From assembly GCF_000340565.2 (NCBI RefSeq), contig NZ_CP007203.1:2845824-2909823 (forward strand): a stretch of DNA of 64,000 bases, read 5' to 3'. The stretch comes from Nodularia spumigena CCY9414 (GTDB lineage: Bacteria; Cyanobacteriota; Cyanobacteriia; Cyanobacteriales; Nostocaceae). Position 1 is the stretch's first letter. The number at the start of each line of letters is the position of its first letter. A program made the translations under genes and the position numbers. This document shows, piece after piece, positions 1 through 9,330 of the stretch. A model generated the notes under the pieces. The model was not told the origin of the DNA, made no database searches, and worked only from the letters and a program-made list of their open reading frames with translations.

Positions 1-330
1 TGCGGCTTTAAGCAGTGCCATCATCAGTTTGTTACCAGTTGGGCGGTAGACTTGAGTAGCGATCGCCTGTTGATTTACAGGTACACCCAAAGGAGATAAA
101 CCTGCCTTGGCTCTGAGGTTTTCTTCGTAATCATCAACCATATTCGGGATTAGCAACAAATCCACAAACTGCCCTATCCCAAACACACCGCCAGTGAACA
201 GCCACAAAAGACCAGTTCCAATTTTGCCATTGTATAAACGATGCAGGCCTCCTAAGCCGAAAAAAAATGCTGCACTCAAGATATAAGAGACAAGAAGGCG
301 GTCTTTATGCTGATTCTTCTCAGGATTCAT
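1..330 (-). CDS. TM2 domain-containing membrane protein, 3' end outside the window
   Basis: Read on the minus strand from ATG at 330, the first 110 residues are open and run off the window edge. A basic, polar N-terminus (about 12 residues) is followed by two hydrophobic segments (about 13-27 and 40-62). The turn between them reads [14 protein letters not shown], which is the TM2 signature. A charged stretch with [12 protein letters not shown] follows. TM2 proteins are small two-helix inner-membrane proteins with no settled biochemical role, often with variable C-terminal tails. The start is the only Met upstream of the first helix. Its neighbour acsF is divergent, with a 580-bp spacer. The family is clear; the function is unknown. 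Confidence 0.8.
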   Translation of the reverse strand, partial: MNPEKNQHKDRLLVSYILSAAFFFGLGGLHRLYNGKIGTGLLWLFTGGVFGIGQFVDLLLIPNMVDDYEENLRAKAGLSPLGVPVNQQAIATQVYRPTGNKLMMALLKAA

Positions 331-910
331 CTTGTTTTCAACCCTTTGGATTTTCTCTTGTTGTTGAAGATGGATTGTTTATGCTGTTTTCTTACATCAG
401 CATAGTCAGCCAGAGTAATTTAATAGTCTGAATTAATCATGCCATTCATGGAATATTCATTAGTTTTCAGTGAATAACTTTTAAAAAAATCACTTACTGA
501 TATTGTACTAAAAACCACAAGAAATTACTGAAAATATAATGATTTTGTCAATTATCATAGGTATGTGCTACTCTAATCAGACTCTAACAAACTTATTAAC
601 TGGCATAGGATCATTATGGATCTGACTACAAATTTTTGGTTCTTGGTTCCTTAAACGTTGATATATTGTTGCAACTCTTAACTTTTTCTATACTATTTTC
701 TAGGCAGCAACTTGGTAGACTGAATTTTATACAAATCAATATTCTCGTCTCCTGCGCCTTGTGAGAGCATTACCCTTGTACCAATTGGTCAACAGGATGC
801 CACAGATACAATCATGGGAAACCTAGATGGAGTCTGACTTTCTGAATAATGAATTGGTATAAGCTCTGTTGGTGTACTCAAGATAATAAAAACAAAAGAG
901 CAATTAAGAC
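331..910. other. 580-bp divergent spacer upstream of acsF
   Basis: No credible ORF on either strand. The stretch is AT-rich and must carry the promoters of the TM2 gene and acsF. A perfect 10-bp palindrome, ACCAATTGGT, lies at 780-789, and AATTGGTATA recurs near 852, so a regulator site is possible. No known operator was recognised. Confidence 0.5.
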
Positions 911-1987
911 ATGGTAGATTCCCTCAAAAAACCAGGCTTTGAAGAAATGCGGCCAGGTGTGAAAACCCCGGCAAAAGAAACTCTGTTAACACCCCGGTTT
1001 TACACCACCGACTTTGATGAAATGGCACGGATGGATATATCCGTCAACGAAGACGAGTTACAAGCCATTCTCGAAGAGTTCCGTGTTGACTACAACCGCC
1101 ATCACTTCGTCAGAGATGCCGAGTTTGAGCAATCCTGGGATCACATTGACGGAGAAACTCGCCAATTATTTGTAGAATTTCTAGAACGTTCTTGCACCGC
1201 CGAATTTTCCGGATTCTTGCTGTATAAAGAACTCGGCCGCCGTTTGAAGGACAAAAGCCCCGTCTTAGCCGAGTGCTTCAACCTCATGTCACGGGATGAA
1301 GCTCGTCATGCAGGCTTTTTGAACAAAGCGATGTCAGACTTCAATCTGTCCCTAGATTTAGGCTTTTTGACCAAGAGTCGCGCTTATACCTTCTTTAAGC
1401 CAAAATTCATATTCTACGCGACTTATCTTTCAGAAAAAATTGGTTATTGGCGCTATATCACCATTTACCGTCATTTAGAAGCAAATCCCCAAGATAGAAT
1501 TTATCCAATTTTCCGATTCTTTGAAAACTGGTGTCAAGATGAAAACCGTCATGGAGATTTCTTTGACGCTATTATGAGAACCCAGCCACAAATGTTGAAT
1601 GATTGGAAAGCGAAGCTGTGGAGTCGCTTCTTCCTACTATCAGTATTTGGAACCATGTATCTCAATGACATTCAGCGTAAGGACTTTTATGCTGCTATTG
1701 GACTAGATGCGAGAGAATACGACATCCATGTCATTAAAAAGACCAATGAAAATGCGGGTAGAGTCTTTCCGCTCATGCTGGATGTAGAAAATCCTGAATT
1801 TTATCAGCGATTGGATGTGTGTATCCAGAATAACGAAAAATTGTCTGCGATCGCTAACTCTAAAACCCCCAAATTCTTACAAATCTTCCAAAAAGCGCCA
1901 ATTTATCTCTCTCATGCTTGGCAGTTCCTGCGTTTGTACTTAATGAAACCCATTGATACTGTTGCCACACATGGCGGAGTGCGCTAG
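911..1987 (+). CDS. acsF: Mg-protoporphyrin IX monomethyl ester (oxidative) cyclase, aerobic
   Basis: This is the oxygen-dependent cyclase that closes the fifth (isocyclic) ring of chlorophyll, converting Mg-protoporphyrin monomethyl ester to divinyl protochlorophyllide with a di-iron centre. The 358 residues match the family length. The di-iron ligand motifs are visible as DEARH (129-133) and DENRH (210-214), with an upstream Glu in TAEFSG (about 98). The N-terminal stretch [16 protein letters not shown] is typical of cyanobacterial AcsF/ChlA. ATG at 911 follows an AAAAGAGCAA stretch that could act as ribosome site. It appears monocistronic: a strong terminator follows at 2124. Many cyanobacteria carry two cyclases (oxic and low-oxygen); which one this is cannot be told from sequence alone. 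Confidence 0.95.
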   Translation: MVDSLKKPGFEEMRPGVKTPAKETLLTPRFYTTDFDEMARMDISVNEDELQAILEEFRVDYNRHHFVRDAEFEQSWDHIDGETRQLFVEFLERSCTAEFSGFLLYKELGRRLKDKSPVLAECFNLMSRDEARHAGFLNKAMSDFNLSLDLGFLTKSRAYTFFKPKFIFYATYLSEKIGYWRYITIYRHLEANPQDRIYPIFRFFENWCQDENRHGDFFDAIMRTQPQMLNDWKAKLWSRFFLLSVFGTMYLNDIQRKDFYAAIGLDAREYDIHVIKKTNENAGRVFPLMLDVENPEFYQRLDVCIQNNEKLSAIANSKTPKFLQIFQKAPIYLSHAWQFLRLYLMKPIDTVATHGGVR

Positions 1988-2002
1988 CACCGCAAGGCGG
2001 AA

Positions 2003-2030
2003 GTCAAAAGTCAAAAGTCAAAAGTCAAAA
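2003..2030. repeat. Heptanucleotide tandem repeat (STRR type), GTCAAAA x4
   Basis: Four exact head-to-tail copies of GTCAAAA just after the acsF stop. Such 7-bp arrays are characteristic of intergenic DNA in heterocystous cyanobacteria. Confidence 0.85.
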
Positions 2031-2123
2031 AGTTTATTCTATAGACTTTTTATTGACTTGAAATAGTTGGCTGATTTACGCCGTGGTGTACTAGGTTAGA
2101 CAACTAAATTTTTTGTAAGCTTG

Positions 2124-2155
2124 AGTGGTTTTGTTATATACAGAACCACTTTTTT
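2124..2155 (+). terminator. Rho-independent terminator of acsF
   Basis: AGTGGTT (2124-2130) pairs with AACCACT (2144-2150) around a 13-nt loop, followed directly by a T run to 2155. It lies 137 bp after the acsF stop in the right orientation. Confidence 0.75.
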
Positions 2156-2198
2156 ATGTGCGTCAAACTCTGCCCTCTCCTTAAAAAACCTTTAAATT

Positions 2199-2235
2199 GG
2201 TAGGGTGTGTTGTCGCATAGCGCAACGCACCATCC
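2199..2235. repeat. Interspersed palindromic repeat
   Basis: GGTGTGTTGTCGC and GCGCAACGCACC form an imperfect inverted repeat with a tiny loop. This wording is common in cyanobacterial intergenic DNA. It ends just before the stop of the minus-strand coiled-coil gene and could also act as a weak terminator. Confidence 0.5.
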
Positions 2236-2239
2236 TAAT

Positions 2240-2815
2240 TTATTTGCCCAAATTACGCTTCATTTGTTCCAACTCATCTTGAGTTTCCCAACGGCGAAAC
2301 TTTTCTTCTAAATCGTCTAAACCACTGGTATAACTGCTAGTTGGATTCCACCAAGCATCTGTTTTTAAGCGCTGCTGACTTTGAGCTTGAGTGCGGGCTG
2401 TTTCGGCTTCTGTAGCTTTGGCTTGCACCTCCTGTCGCCGCACTTGAATTTTCCGCAGTAGTTCTTCAGATTGGGCTATGCGTTCTTTTAACCCCTGCAT
2501 CTGTCCCCAGCGCTGATTTCCTTCCCGCAATAGGGCGGCTTCTCTATCCTGTGCGGCGGCTGCTAAATCCTGTTTACCAGCATTTTTAGCCTTTTGAACC
2601 CGGATATGCCAACGCTGAATTTCTTGGGCGGTGGAGAGAATTTCGTCTTGCGATCGCTTTTCCTGTAATTTTAACTCTGCAATCAATTTTAAGGTATCTT
2701 CCTCTTGCTGCCGCAGCTGTTCTAACAACGCTTCTAGCTCCAAATGCGGATTGTTACGCAAGAATTCTTCTAAACGATTTTCTAGAAACCGACTTAAATC
2801 ATCAAATAAGCCCAC
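2240..2815 (-). CDS. Coiled-coil protein, TIGR04376/PspA-like cyanobacterial family
   Basis: The 191-residue product opens with VGLFDDLSRFLENRLEEFL (GTG start), then long Glu/Gln/Arg-rich heptads (about 20-150) predicting an extended coiled coil, and ends with a short conserved tail around SYTSGLDDLEEKFRRWETQDELE. The opening resembles PspA/Vipp1-type proteins and matches a cyanobacterial family of unknown role. I chose GTG at 2815 because GGAG lies about 9 nt upstream. The longer in-frame extension to 2971 reads through three copies of a 9-bp intergenic repeat (giving WRTWRTWR) and is not credible. Probably cytosolic or membrane-peripheral. Function is not known. Confidence 0.75.
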   Translation of the reverse strand: MGLFDDLSRFLENRLEEFLRNNPHLELEALLEQLRQQEEDTLKLIAELKLQEKRSQDEILSTAQEIQRWHIRVQKAKNAGKQDLAAAAQDREAALLREGNQRWGQMQGLKERIAQSEELLRKIQVRRQEVQAKATEAETARTQAQSQQRLKTDAWWNPTSSYTSGLDDLEEKFRRWETQDELEQMKRNLGK

Positions 2816-2882
2816 GAAGAGAACTCCAGAGGTTGAGTGTGTAACTATTTTATTATAAGTTTTGAGATATTGTTTAACGAAC

Positions 2883-2909
2883 CGCCAAGTGCGCCAAGTG
2901 CGCCAAGTG
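2883..2909. repeat. 9-bp tandem repeat CGCCAAGTG x3
   Basis: Three exact copies between the coiled-coil gene and mnmG. They create a spurious N-terminal extension of the minus-strand reading frame. Confidence 0.8.
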
Positions 2910-3019
2910 AAGAAATGAAAGAGAAATGTTTGCTTTGGCAAATTCTGGTGATTTTTTATTAATCCCTGCACTGAATTGGTTAAAATAATTAATAACTATA
3001 AACTTGCTTGTCCTGTAAG

Positions 3020-4942
3020 ATGACCATGCACAATTCTGTGGAATTTCAAGACGCTTTTGATGTCATTGTCGTCGGTGCAGGTCACTCCGGTTGCGAAGCG
3101 GCTCTTGCTGCTGCCCGCCTCGGTTGTCGGACTCTGCTACTGACACTCAATTTAGATAAAATTGCTTGGCAACCTTGTAATCCAGCTGTGGGGGGGCCAG
3201 CTAAATCCCAGTTGACTCATGAGGTGGATGCACTGGGTGGGGAAATTGGCAAGGTTGCAGACCGCACTTATCTACAAAAGCGCATCCTCAACTCTTCACG
3301 AGGTCCGGCGGTGTGGGCATTACGCGCTCAAAGTGATAAGCGCGAATATGCGGCGGTGATGAAAACTATTGTGGAAAACCAAGAAAATCTGAGCATTCGC
3401 GAAGCAATGGCGACGGACTTGGTGCTGGGTGCTAATGATGAGGTGATTGGTGTTGAAACTTACTTTGGTGTGGCTTTTGGCTGCAAAGCGGTAATCTTGA
3501 CAACCGGTACTTTTTTGGGTGGTAAGATTTGGGTGGGTAACAAATCTATGCCAGCTGGACGGGCTGGGGAATTTGCGGCTGAGGGTTTGACACAAACTTT
3601 AAATCGCTTGGGCTTTGAAACCGGCAGGCTCAAAACTGGTACTCCCGCACGAGTCGATAAGCGCTCAGTTGACTACAGCAAAATGACTATCCAGCCAGGG
3701 GATGAAGAAGTACGCTGGTTTAGTTTTGACCCCGATGTGTGGATAAAAAAAGAACAAATTCCTTGCTATATCACCCGCACGACGGCGGAAACTCATCGGC
3801 TAATTCGCGATAATTTACATTTATCACCGGTTTATGGTGGTTGGGTGGAAGCTAAGGGACCTCGCTATTGTCCCAGTATTGAAGATAAAATTGTCCGTTT
3901 TGCTGATAAACAAAGCCACCAAATATTTATTGAACCGGAAGGAAGAGATATTCCCGAATTATATATCCAAGGGTTTTCTACAGGGTTGCCGGAAACTTTG
4001 CAATTGCAAATGTTACGCAGTCTCCCCGGTTTAGAAAATTGTACGATGCTGCGTCCAGCTTATGCTGTGGAATATGACTATTTACCAGCAACTCAGTGTT
4101 ATCCCACACTGATGACTAAGAAAATTTCTGGTTTATTCTGTGCGGGACAAATTAACGGTACAACTGGTTATGAAGAAGCCGCAGCTCAAGGAATTGTGGC
4201 GGGAATTAATGCGGCGCGGTTGGTTCGCGGTGAAGAAATGATTGTTTTCCCCCGTGAACACAGTTATCTTGGCACGCTGGTTGATGATTTGTGTACTAAA
4301 GATTTACGGGAACCTTACCGAATGCTTACTAGCCGTTCGGAATATCGCTTACTGCTGCGTTCTGATAATGCTGACCAACGGCTGACACCTCTGGGACGGG
4401 AAATCGGTTTGATTGACGATCGCCGATGGAATTTGTTTACTGACAAACAAACACAGATTACCACAGAAAAAGCCAGGCTATATGCTACCAGGATTAAAGA
4501 ACATGATGAAATTGGCCAGGCGATCGCTTCTGTATCCCAACAAACAATAAAAGGTTCAATTACCCTAGCTGAATTACTGCGCCGTCCAGGATTTCATTAT
4601 GTTGACCTCGACAGCTACGGACTGGGAAACCCCAACCTCAAGCAAGCAGAAAAAGAAGGCGCAGAAATTGACATCAAGTATTCTGGCTATCTCGCTAGAC
4701 AACAAAATCAGATAGAACAAATTGCCCGTCAAGCACATCGCCAGCTACCTGCGGACTTGGATTACACCACAATTGATACCCTTTCTAAAGAAGCACGGGA
4801 AAAACTTAGTAAAGTAAAACCCCTTACTCTCGGTCAAGCATCGCGCACTGGCGGAGTGAATCCGGCGGATATTAACGCTTTGTTAATATATTTAGAATTA
4901 CGTAAAACCAATAGCCAGTCAGAATTAAAGGCATTAGCTTAA
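3020..4942 (+). CDS. mnmG: tRNA uridine-5-carboxymethylaminomethyl modification enzyme
   Basis: MnmG (GidA) works with the GTPase MnmE to install carboxymethylaminomethyl on the wobble uridine of certain tRNAs, using FAD and methylene-tetrahydrofolate. Visible are the FAD dinucleotide-binding motif [10 protein letters not shown] near the N-terminus, the conserved [14 protein letters not shown] segment, [26 protein letters not shown], and late in the protein [16 protein letters not shown]. About 640 residues is normal length. ATG at 3020 is chosen. ATG at 3026 is equally possible, and the upstream TTG at 3008 is less likely because conserved sequence only begins at EFQDAFDV. It diverges from the coiled-coil gene. 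Confidence 0.95.
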   Translation: MTMHNSVEFQDAFDVIVVGAGHSGCEAALAAARLGCRTLLLTLNLDKIAWQPCNPAVGGPAKSQLTHEVDALGGEIGKVADRTYLQKRILNSSRGPAVWALRAQSDKREYAAVMKTIVENQENLSIREAMATDLVLGANDEVIGVETYFGVAFGCKAVILTTGTFLGGKIWVGNKSMPAGRAGEFAAEGLTQTLNRLGFETGRLKTGTPARVDKRSVDYSKMTIQPGDEEVRWFSFDPDVWIKKEQIPCYITRTTAETHRLIRDNLHLSPVYGGWVEAKGPRYCPSIEDKIVRFADKQSHQIFIEPEGRDIPELYIQGFSTGLPETLQLQMLRSLPGLENCTMLRPAYAVEYDYLPATQCYPTLMTKKISGLFCAGQINGTTGYEEAAAQGIVAGINAARLVRGEEMIVFPREHSYLGTLVDDLCTKDLREPYRMLTSRSEYRLLLRSDNADQRLTPLGREIGLIDDRRWNLFTDKQTQITTEKARLYATRIKEHDEIGQAIASVSQQTIKGSITLAELLRRPGFHYVDLDSYGLGNPNLKQAEKEGAEIDIKYSGYLARQQNQIEQIARQAHRQLPADLDYTTIDTLSKEAREKLSKVKPLTLGQASRTGGVNPADINALLIYLELRKTNSQSELKALA

Positions 4943-5056
4943 CCTAAAGTTGCTCAAGATTGAGTATAGTAAAACTGAAGGAAGTGGTATGATAGATGAC
5001 AATAATTAAGTAATGGCATCATCAGCAGTCTCCGGATTAAAGTTGAATTTAATACT

Positions 5057-5104
5057 ACCAAGCCATCAATTCGTCTAATTTTGACGAGGGCTTGGGGGCT
5101 TGGT
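5057..5104. promoter_or_regulatory. Nested inverted repeats upstream of the GspC-like gene
   Basis: ACCAAGCC (5057-5064) is complementary to GGCTTGGT (5097-5104). A second GGCTTGG begins at 5089, so two alternative pairings exist. An inner TCGTC/GACGA hairpin sits at 5071-5086. The alternation suggests an RNA structure in the leader of the downstream gene; no known riboswitch class was recognised. Confidence 0.4.
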
Positions 5105-5174
5105 GCAAAAATCTTGATTTCCAGGCATAGGGGCGGCGTTGTCCCGTCCTGGCAGCCACAACCTAAAATGCCTT

Positions 5175-6428
5175 ATGTTACAAGCAGCCAGAACCCATCT
5201 GATTATTCCAGAACTATCAGAAGACTTGATCACCAATGAGCCGTGGTCGATAGATTTCTATGCTGATGGTTTGATGGATGAACTCTTTGCCGATATTGAC
5301 GAAATTTTGAACGTGAGCGAGAATCTGCCTGACCATACTTTAAAGTATGGCAGTCGCACACCACGTTCTATAGAACAAACTGCGGCACGGGATTGGTTTG
5401 ACAATTCGGGTGAAGCTACCACACCAGTGGGTTCAGAATATGATCATCTGCAAACAATTAATGTGCCGCAGGTGGTTTTAGGAAACTCCCTCACCCGGAC
5501 TGGAAAAACAATTTCGATAAGTAAGAACGAGCAAGTTGGTACAGTTGTAGTTAATAAATCTGGGGCCATTACTAAGCACCAGAAAACTAGGCTGAATCTG
5601 AGAAAATTGCTGATTGCCGGTGCAGCGATCGCAGGCACTATATATATAGTCCAATCTGGATTGCTGACTCTTCTCACTTCCAGATTGACTGAACCAGATA
5701 TCTATCTACCCCAGACCCAGACACAGCTATCTCCCCCAGTAGATGCTCAGGCAGACTTGGTTAACTATATGCTGGGAGCGCTGGCGATGATCGAGAAGCA
5801 AGAAAAAACCAGTAATGGTAAATCTGCTGATTCCAAACTGGCGAATGGGGGAGTTTCCAACTCCTCACCTGTGGCTGGTGATTTAACAGCACCTCTAGCT
5901 GCTAACAACACACAACCTATTCCTAGCCGTTCGACAAACGTCGTCGAGCGCATTTACATTCCTGTTTATCAAGCGCCGTCACCAATGCGCTATGCGCCAC
6001 CACCGACTCCCGTCGCTACTGCAACTCAACCACAGGTAGCAACTAATTCCCCGACCTCTCAACCGGAGTCTGTGCAAACCCCAGCCAAGCCGGTGCGCCC
6101 AGAAATTAAACCTGTAACCGTGCAGAGCGCACCAATTACTGTGAAGCCGCCATCTGTGCCAGTGCGGCCACCATCACCGCCAACAGATACCCCACAGCAG
6201 GCATATTTACAAACCCCTGCAACATCTGCTACCCATACCTTAGCGGGATTAATGGAGTTAGGCGACAAATCTGCTGCTTTATTTGAATTTGAAGGCGTAA
6301 CTCGCCGGGTACATATGGGAGAAAGCATCGGTGCTACTGGCTGGACTTTAGTTGATGTTGCCAATGGCGAAGCGATCGTGCGTCGTAACGGTGAAGTACG
6401 ATCTATTTTTGCTGGGCAGAAGTTGTGA
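5175..6428 (+). CDS. Bitopic membrane protein with proline-rich linker and GspC/PilP-like C-terminal domain
   Basis: The product of about 417 residues has a soluble acidic N-terminal part (about 1-145), one transmembrane segment (LLIAGAAIAGTIYIVQSGLL, about 150-170), a long low-complexity Pro/Thr/Gln-rich linker (about 240-350) and a compact last 60 residues. The tail, with ALFEFEGVTRRVHMGESIGATGW and AIVRRNGEVRSIFAGQKL, resembles the beta-rich domain of type II secretion GspC or pilus PilP proteins. That architecture would place the tail in the periplasm. ATG at 5175 is preferred to the TTG at 5139; no strong ribosome site is seen for either. No secretion or pilus gene is adjacent, so the link to type IV pili is inference. 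Confidence 0.55.
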   Translation: MLQAARTHLIIPELSEDLITNEPWSIDFYADGLMDELFADIDEILNVSENLPDHTLKYGSRTPRSIEQTAARDWFDNSGEATTPVGSEYDHLQTINVPQVVLGNSLTRTGKTISISKNEQVGTVVVNKSGAITKHQKTRLNLRKLLIAGAAIAGTIYIVQSGLLTLLTSRLTEPDIYLPQTQTQLSPPVDAQADLVNYMLGALAMIEKQEKTSNGKSADSKLANGGVSNSSPVAGDLTAPLAANNTQPIPSRSTNVVERIYIPVYQAPSPMRYAPPPTPVATATQPQVATNSPTSQPESVQTPAKPVRPEIKPVTVQSAPITVKPPSVPVRPPSPPTDTPQQAYLQTPATSATHTLAGLMELGDKSAALFEFEGVTRRVHMGESIGATGWTLVDVANGEAIVRRNGEVRSIFAGQKL

Positions 6429-6432
6429 ACTA

Positions 6433-6461
6433 CCTACACTCCCCTGACGGGTGAGTGTAGG
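6433..6461. terminator. Hairpin after the GspC-like gene
   Basis: CCTACACTC (6433-6441) pairs with GAGTGTAGG (6453-6461), extended inwards by CCC/GGG. It starts 4 bp after the stop codon but lacks a T run. It could be a terminator, or the relic end of an IS200/IS605-type element, where similar hairpins occur. Confidence 0.45.
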
Positions 6462-6657
6462 CTTCCCAACTCATTATACATCTCCGAAAACTATCAAACC
6501 CTCGCGGTTATGCTGTTCTTGGGGAGAGATCGCTAACTGCAAAGACCCTGAGATTTTACGCTAGAATAAGGATTAGAAATGCGTATTGTTGGTAATTAGC
6601 CAAAAGTAGCATCTCTTCCTTGATAATTTAATTGCGGATAATTTAAATTTTTTATAG

Positions 6658-6925
6658 CTACAAAATAAATGTGCCAATGCGTAATCTAACAAGTCCACAA
6701 ATAGTCATAATTATCTGTTTGTATTTAGAGGAATTTAATCTAAATCTTTCTTGAGCTACTCTAAATATCTTCACTAAACGAATTAAATGTTCTACAAATA
6801 TGCGCTCTGATTCAAGCTGTTTATTTTTAATTTTTTGTTCAGGACAAGCTGTTTATTTTTAATTTTTTGTTCAGGACTTAATTCTTGTTTTTTAGGCTTT
6901 TTCTCAGGCGTTTTAATTGATTTCT
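6658..6925 (-). pseudogene. Transposase remnant (IS5-like, DDE_Tnp_4 type), C-terminal fragment
   Basis: Minus-strand reading from about 6925 to the stop at 6658-6660 gives ESERIFVEHLIRLVKIF, then RVAQERFRLNSSKYKQ and MTICGLVRLRIGTFIL. This is the familiar C-terminus of short DDE-type transposases common in Nostoc-like genomes. Everything upstream of the last ~85 codons is missing. A 32-bp tandem duplication (6814-6877) shifts the frame inside the fragment, so it is dead. Just upstream (6947-6960) stands TTGCGTAAGTCCTG, identical to one end of the MITE-like elements elsewhere in this window. The rest of the spacer 6429-7164 holds no gene. Confidence 0.75.
6814..6877. repeat. 32-bp perfect tandem duplication inside the transposase remnant
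   Basis: Positions 6814-6845 and 6846-6877 are identical. Because 32 is not a multiple of three, the duplication frameshifts the transposase reading frame. Confidence 0.9.
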
Positions 6926-6946
6926 CTCCTTGGTTGGAGAGGGTTT

Positions 6947-6960
6947 TTGCGTAAGTCCTG
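6947..6960. repeat. Single terminal inverted repeat (TTGCGTAAGTCCTG)
   Basis: This matches the right end of the four MITE-like elements at 42930, 50875, 51453 and 52843. It lies about 20 bp beyond the 5' side of the transposase remnant, as expected for the outer end of its insertion sequence. The partner end was not found. Confidence 0.6.
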
Positions 6961-7164
6961 ATACAAAATGTTCGTTTCCTCCATGTCCTCTTGCCTGTTT
7001 CCCCTGCGGGGAAACAGGCAAGAGGACTGTCGTCAACTCACGCGCAATTCATCATGTAAATTATCTAAAACCCTTGCCGTTGCTTAACTCCGCGTTGCTC
7101 CGTATGGCTAACGCCACGCTCCGCGAACGCAATGACAAAGTTATAGATTTTCGCGCCCACCTAC

Positions 7165-9330
7165 TTAACATTCGCTCCTCTGTCTTGGCGGATCTTGATG
7201 CATGAGGGGACGCAAGCCATTTAACCCGGCTGCAATTGCTGAACCGTTGTGGACTACTGTCGCCGCTAAGGGATGCAACCCTGTGGTTGTGGCTAGTCCT
7301 AATGCTGCTAAATTGGGAAGGACGGCTAAACTGATATTTTGTTTAATTACTGCTTGGGTTTGGCGGGCGATCGCCATTGCTTCTAAAAAACTACTCAGGT
7401 TATCATCCATGAGGACAACATCGGCTGTTTCTCTGGCTACCTCGGAACCTCCACCAAAGGAAATCGCTACATCGGCATAAGCTAGGGCGATGGAATCATT
7501 CAAGCCGTCGCCAGTAAACGCTACAGTTTTACCAGATTCATGTATTTTTTGGATAATTTCGGCTTTTTGTTCTGGGAATGCTTCAGCATGAACTTGGGAT
7601 AGGGGTAGATTCAGTTTTTCGGCGACAGCTATCGCCCTTTGCTGATTATCGCCTGTGAGTAGATGTATTTCCATACCGTATTCACTTTGGAGTTTCTCAA
7701 TTACGGTGGGACTTTCTGGGCGCAGGGGGTCTGTGTAATAAATGACTCCTTGGAACTCCTGATTTACCCCGACATACAGCAAAGCATCATGGGCAGAAAT
7801 GCGGGAATTTAGATCATGGGGACAGTCGAGGGAAATACCACACTGACGCAAAAAGCGATCGCTCCCCACTATAACTTGTTCACCGTCAATTTCGGCTCGG
7901 ACACCTAAACCAATTTCATAGACAAATTCTGGCCGGGGGAGAATTTCAATTCCCTGTTTCTCGGCATAGTTTACCACAGCTTCGGCAACTGGATGAGTCA
8001 GCCGTTGTTCGGCAGCAGCAGCTAGTGTTAACAGCCTTTGCCTAGAAATTCTCTCACCGACAGTTTCCACTGCCACAACTTCAATCTCACCTTTAGTTAA
8101 AGTGCCTGTTTTGTCAAATACCAAAGTATCCACTTGTGCCAATTTTTCCAAAGCTCGACCACTGCGGATGAGAACACCATGTCTAGTGGCGTGGTGTAAG
8201 GCTGCTAAGAAAGTTGTGGGTAGGGAAACGCGAATCCCGGTGACAAAATCGAGAGTCAGGATAGATGCAGCCCTGGATGGGTCACGGGTTGCGGCTAACA
8301 CCAGTCCAGAAAAAATTAGGGACGGCCATATTGCTTTGTCGGCGATGTTTGCGGCATAATTACCCATGCGTGTATCGTACACAGGGGCTTTTTTGACTAA
8401 CTCTATACTGGCTCCAGCACGAGTGTTTGCGCCTACTCGCTCAGTTTTGATGTAAATTTCTCCTTCCCGCACCAGGGTAGAAGCATAAACCGCTTGTCCC
8501 ACTTGACGTAAAACCGGCATTGATTCACCAGTCAGCTTTTGCTGGTCAATTAAAGCTTTTCCTTGCAGTATTTGTCCATCAACGGGGATTTGTTCCCCAG
8601 GATAGACGATCACGGTGTCTTTTGGTTGTACTTCTGTGGCTAGGATGCGTATTTTCTGCCCATCTGGTTGTTCCACCCAAGCGTAATTTCCCAAAGATTT
8701 TAATAAATCGGCGGCGTGATGTTCGGTAACTCTGGCGGTGCGATCGCGAATTTGATCACCAATTTCATGTAGTGTGATTACCAAAGCTGGTGTTAAGAGA
8801 TTTCCTTGGGCAGATGTTAAGGCGATCGCCATAAAATCTAAGCAATCTATATTTAATTTGCGTTTTTCTGTAATGCTAGTATAAGCACGTTGAGCAACAG
8901 GTAAAGCCGCCAGTGCCACTGTTGCGGCAATTATTGCTCTGGGAATGGGAAAACCTAACCCCAATAAAGCGAAAGTAGTAGCCAAAGCCGGCAACTTTAG
9001 ACCAGAATAATCAGTTTTTTGTGACTTTTTTGCAACTTCTCTATTTTTAGCATCACGGAGCAAATTGACTAAATATGCTGGTATTAACCCATTTTTCGCA
9101 CTAGATAATTGATATTTAATCGCCACAGAACTGCAAGAGCGATTAACACGAACTGCCACAATCCGACTATCAGATGCTAGTAATTCTTGGAGGCTTTGGG
9201 CATAATCGGGGTCATGGGCTAACAGAGGAACACGAAATCTGATTCTACCGGGAATTTTATGTACTATATAATAGTCAATTTTTGATTTCTCAATTACTGG
9301 CTGATTGGTTTTTGATTTAGTGGCGATCAT
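7165..9330 (-). CDS. Heavy-metal-type P-type ATPase lacking the CPC motif
   Basis: This 721-residue membrane pump has the P-type core: actuator TGES (267-270), phosphorylation site DKTGT (Asp 406), TGDNQ, and hinge GDGLNDS near 650. The N-terminal ~75 residues look like a degenerate metal-associated domain (HKIPGRIRFRVP) without CxxC. In the membrane segment where P1B pumps carry CPC or SPC, this protein reads LDFVTGIRVSLPTT (360-373), so transport selectivity is not predictable and may not be Cu, Zn or Cd. Its ATG overlaps the pfkA stop (ATGA, 9327-9330), so both are translated from one message with pfkA first. The 3' end has no clear terminator. Confidence 0.85.
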   Translation of the reverse strand: MIATKSKTNQPVIEKSKIDYYIVHKIPGRIRFRVPLLAHDPDYAQSLQELLASDSRIVAVRVNRSCSSVAIKYQLSSAKNGLIPAYLVNLLRDAKNREVAKKSQKTDYSGLKLPALATTFALLGLGFPIPRAIIAATVALAALPVAQRAYTSITEKRKLNIDCLDFMAIALTSAQGNLLTPALVITLHEIGDQIRDRTARVTEHHAADLLKSLGNYAWVEQPDGQKIRILATEVQPKDTVIVYPGEQIPVDGQILQGKALIDQQKLTGESMPVLRQVGQAVYASTLVREGEIYIKTERVGANTRAGASIELVKKAPVYDTRMGNYAANIADKAIWPSLIFSGLVLAATRDPSRAASILTLDFVTGIRVSLPTTFLAALHHATRHGVLIRSGRALEKLAQVDTLVFDKTGTLTKGEIEVVAVETVGERISRQRLLTLAAAAEQRLTHPVAEAVVNYAEKQGIEILPRPEFVYEIGLGVRAEIDGEQVIVGSDRFLRQCGISLDCPHDLNSRISAHDALLYVGVNQEFQGVIYYTDPLRPESPTVIEKLQSEYGMEIHLLTGDNQQRAIAVAEKLNLPLSQVHAEAFPEQKAEIIQKIHESGKTVAFTGDGLNDSIALAYADVAISFGGGSEVARETADVVLMDDNLSSFLEAMAIARQTQAVIKQNISLAVLPNLAALGLATTTGLHPLAATVVHNGSAIAAGLNGLRPLMHQDPPRQRSEC

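Noticed and set aside
2816-2971. N-terminal extension of the coiled-coil protein
   Set aside because: It reads through a 9-bp tandem repeat (WRTWRTWR), while a GTG with a good ribosome site fits the family start.
5013-5078. 21-codon ORF upstream of the GspC-like gene as a leader peptide
   Set aside because: No ribosome site and no run of regulatory codons; kept only as part of the leader finding.
6930-7205. 91-codon plus-strand frame upstream of the P-type ATPase end
   Set aside because: It runs over the terminal repeat and palindromic repeats and overlaps the 3' end of the real minus-strand gene.
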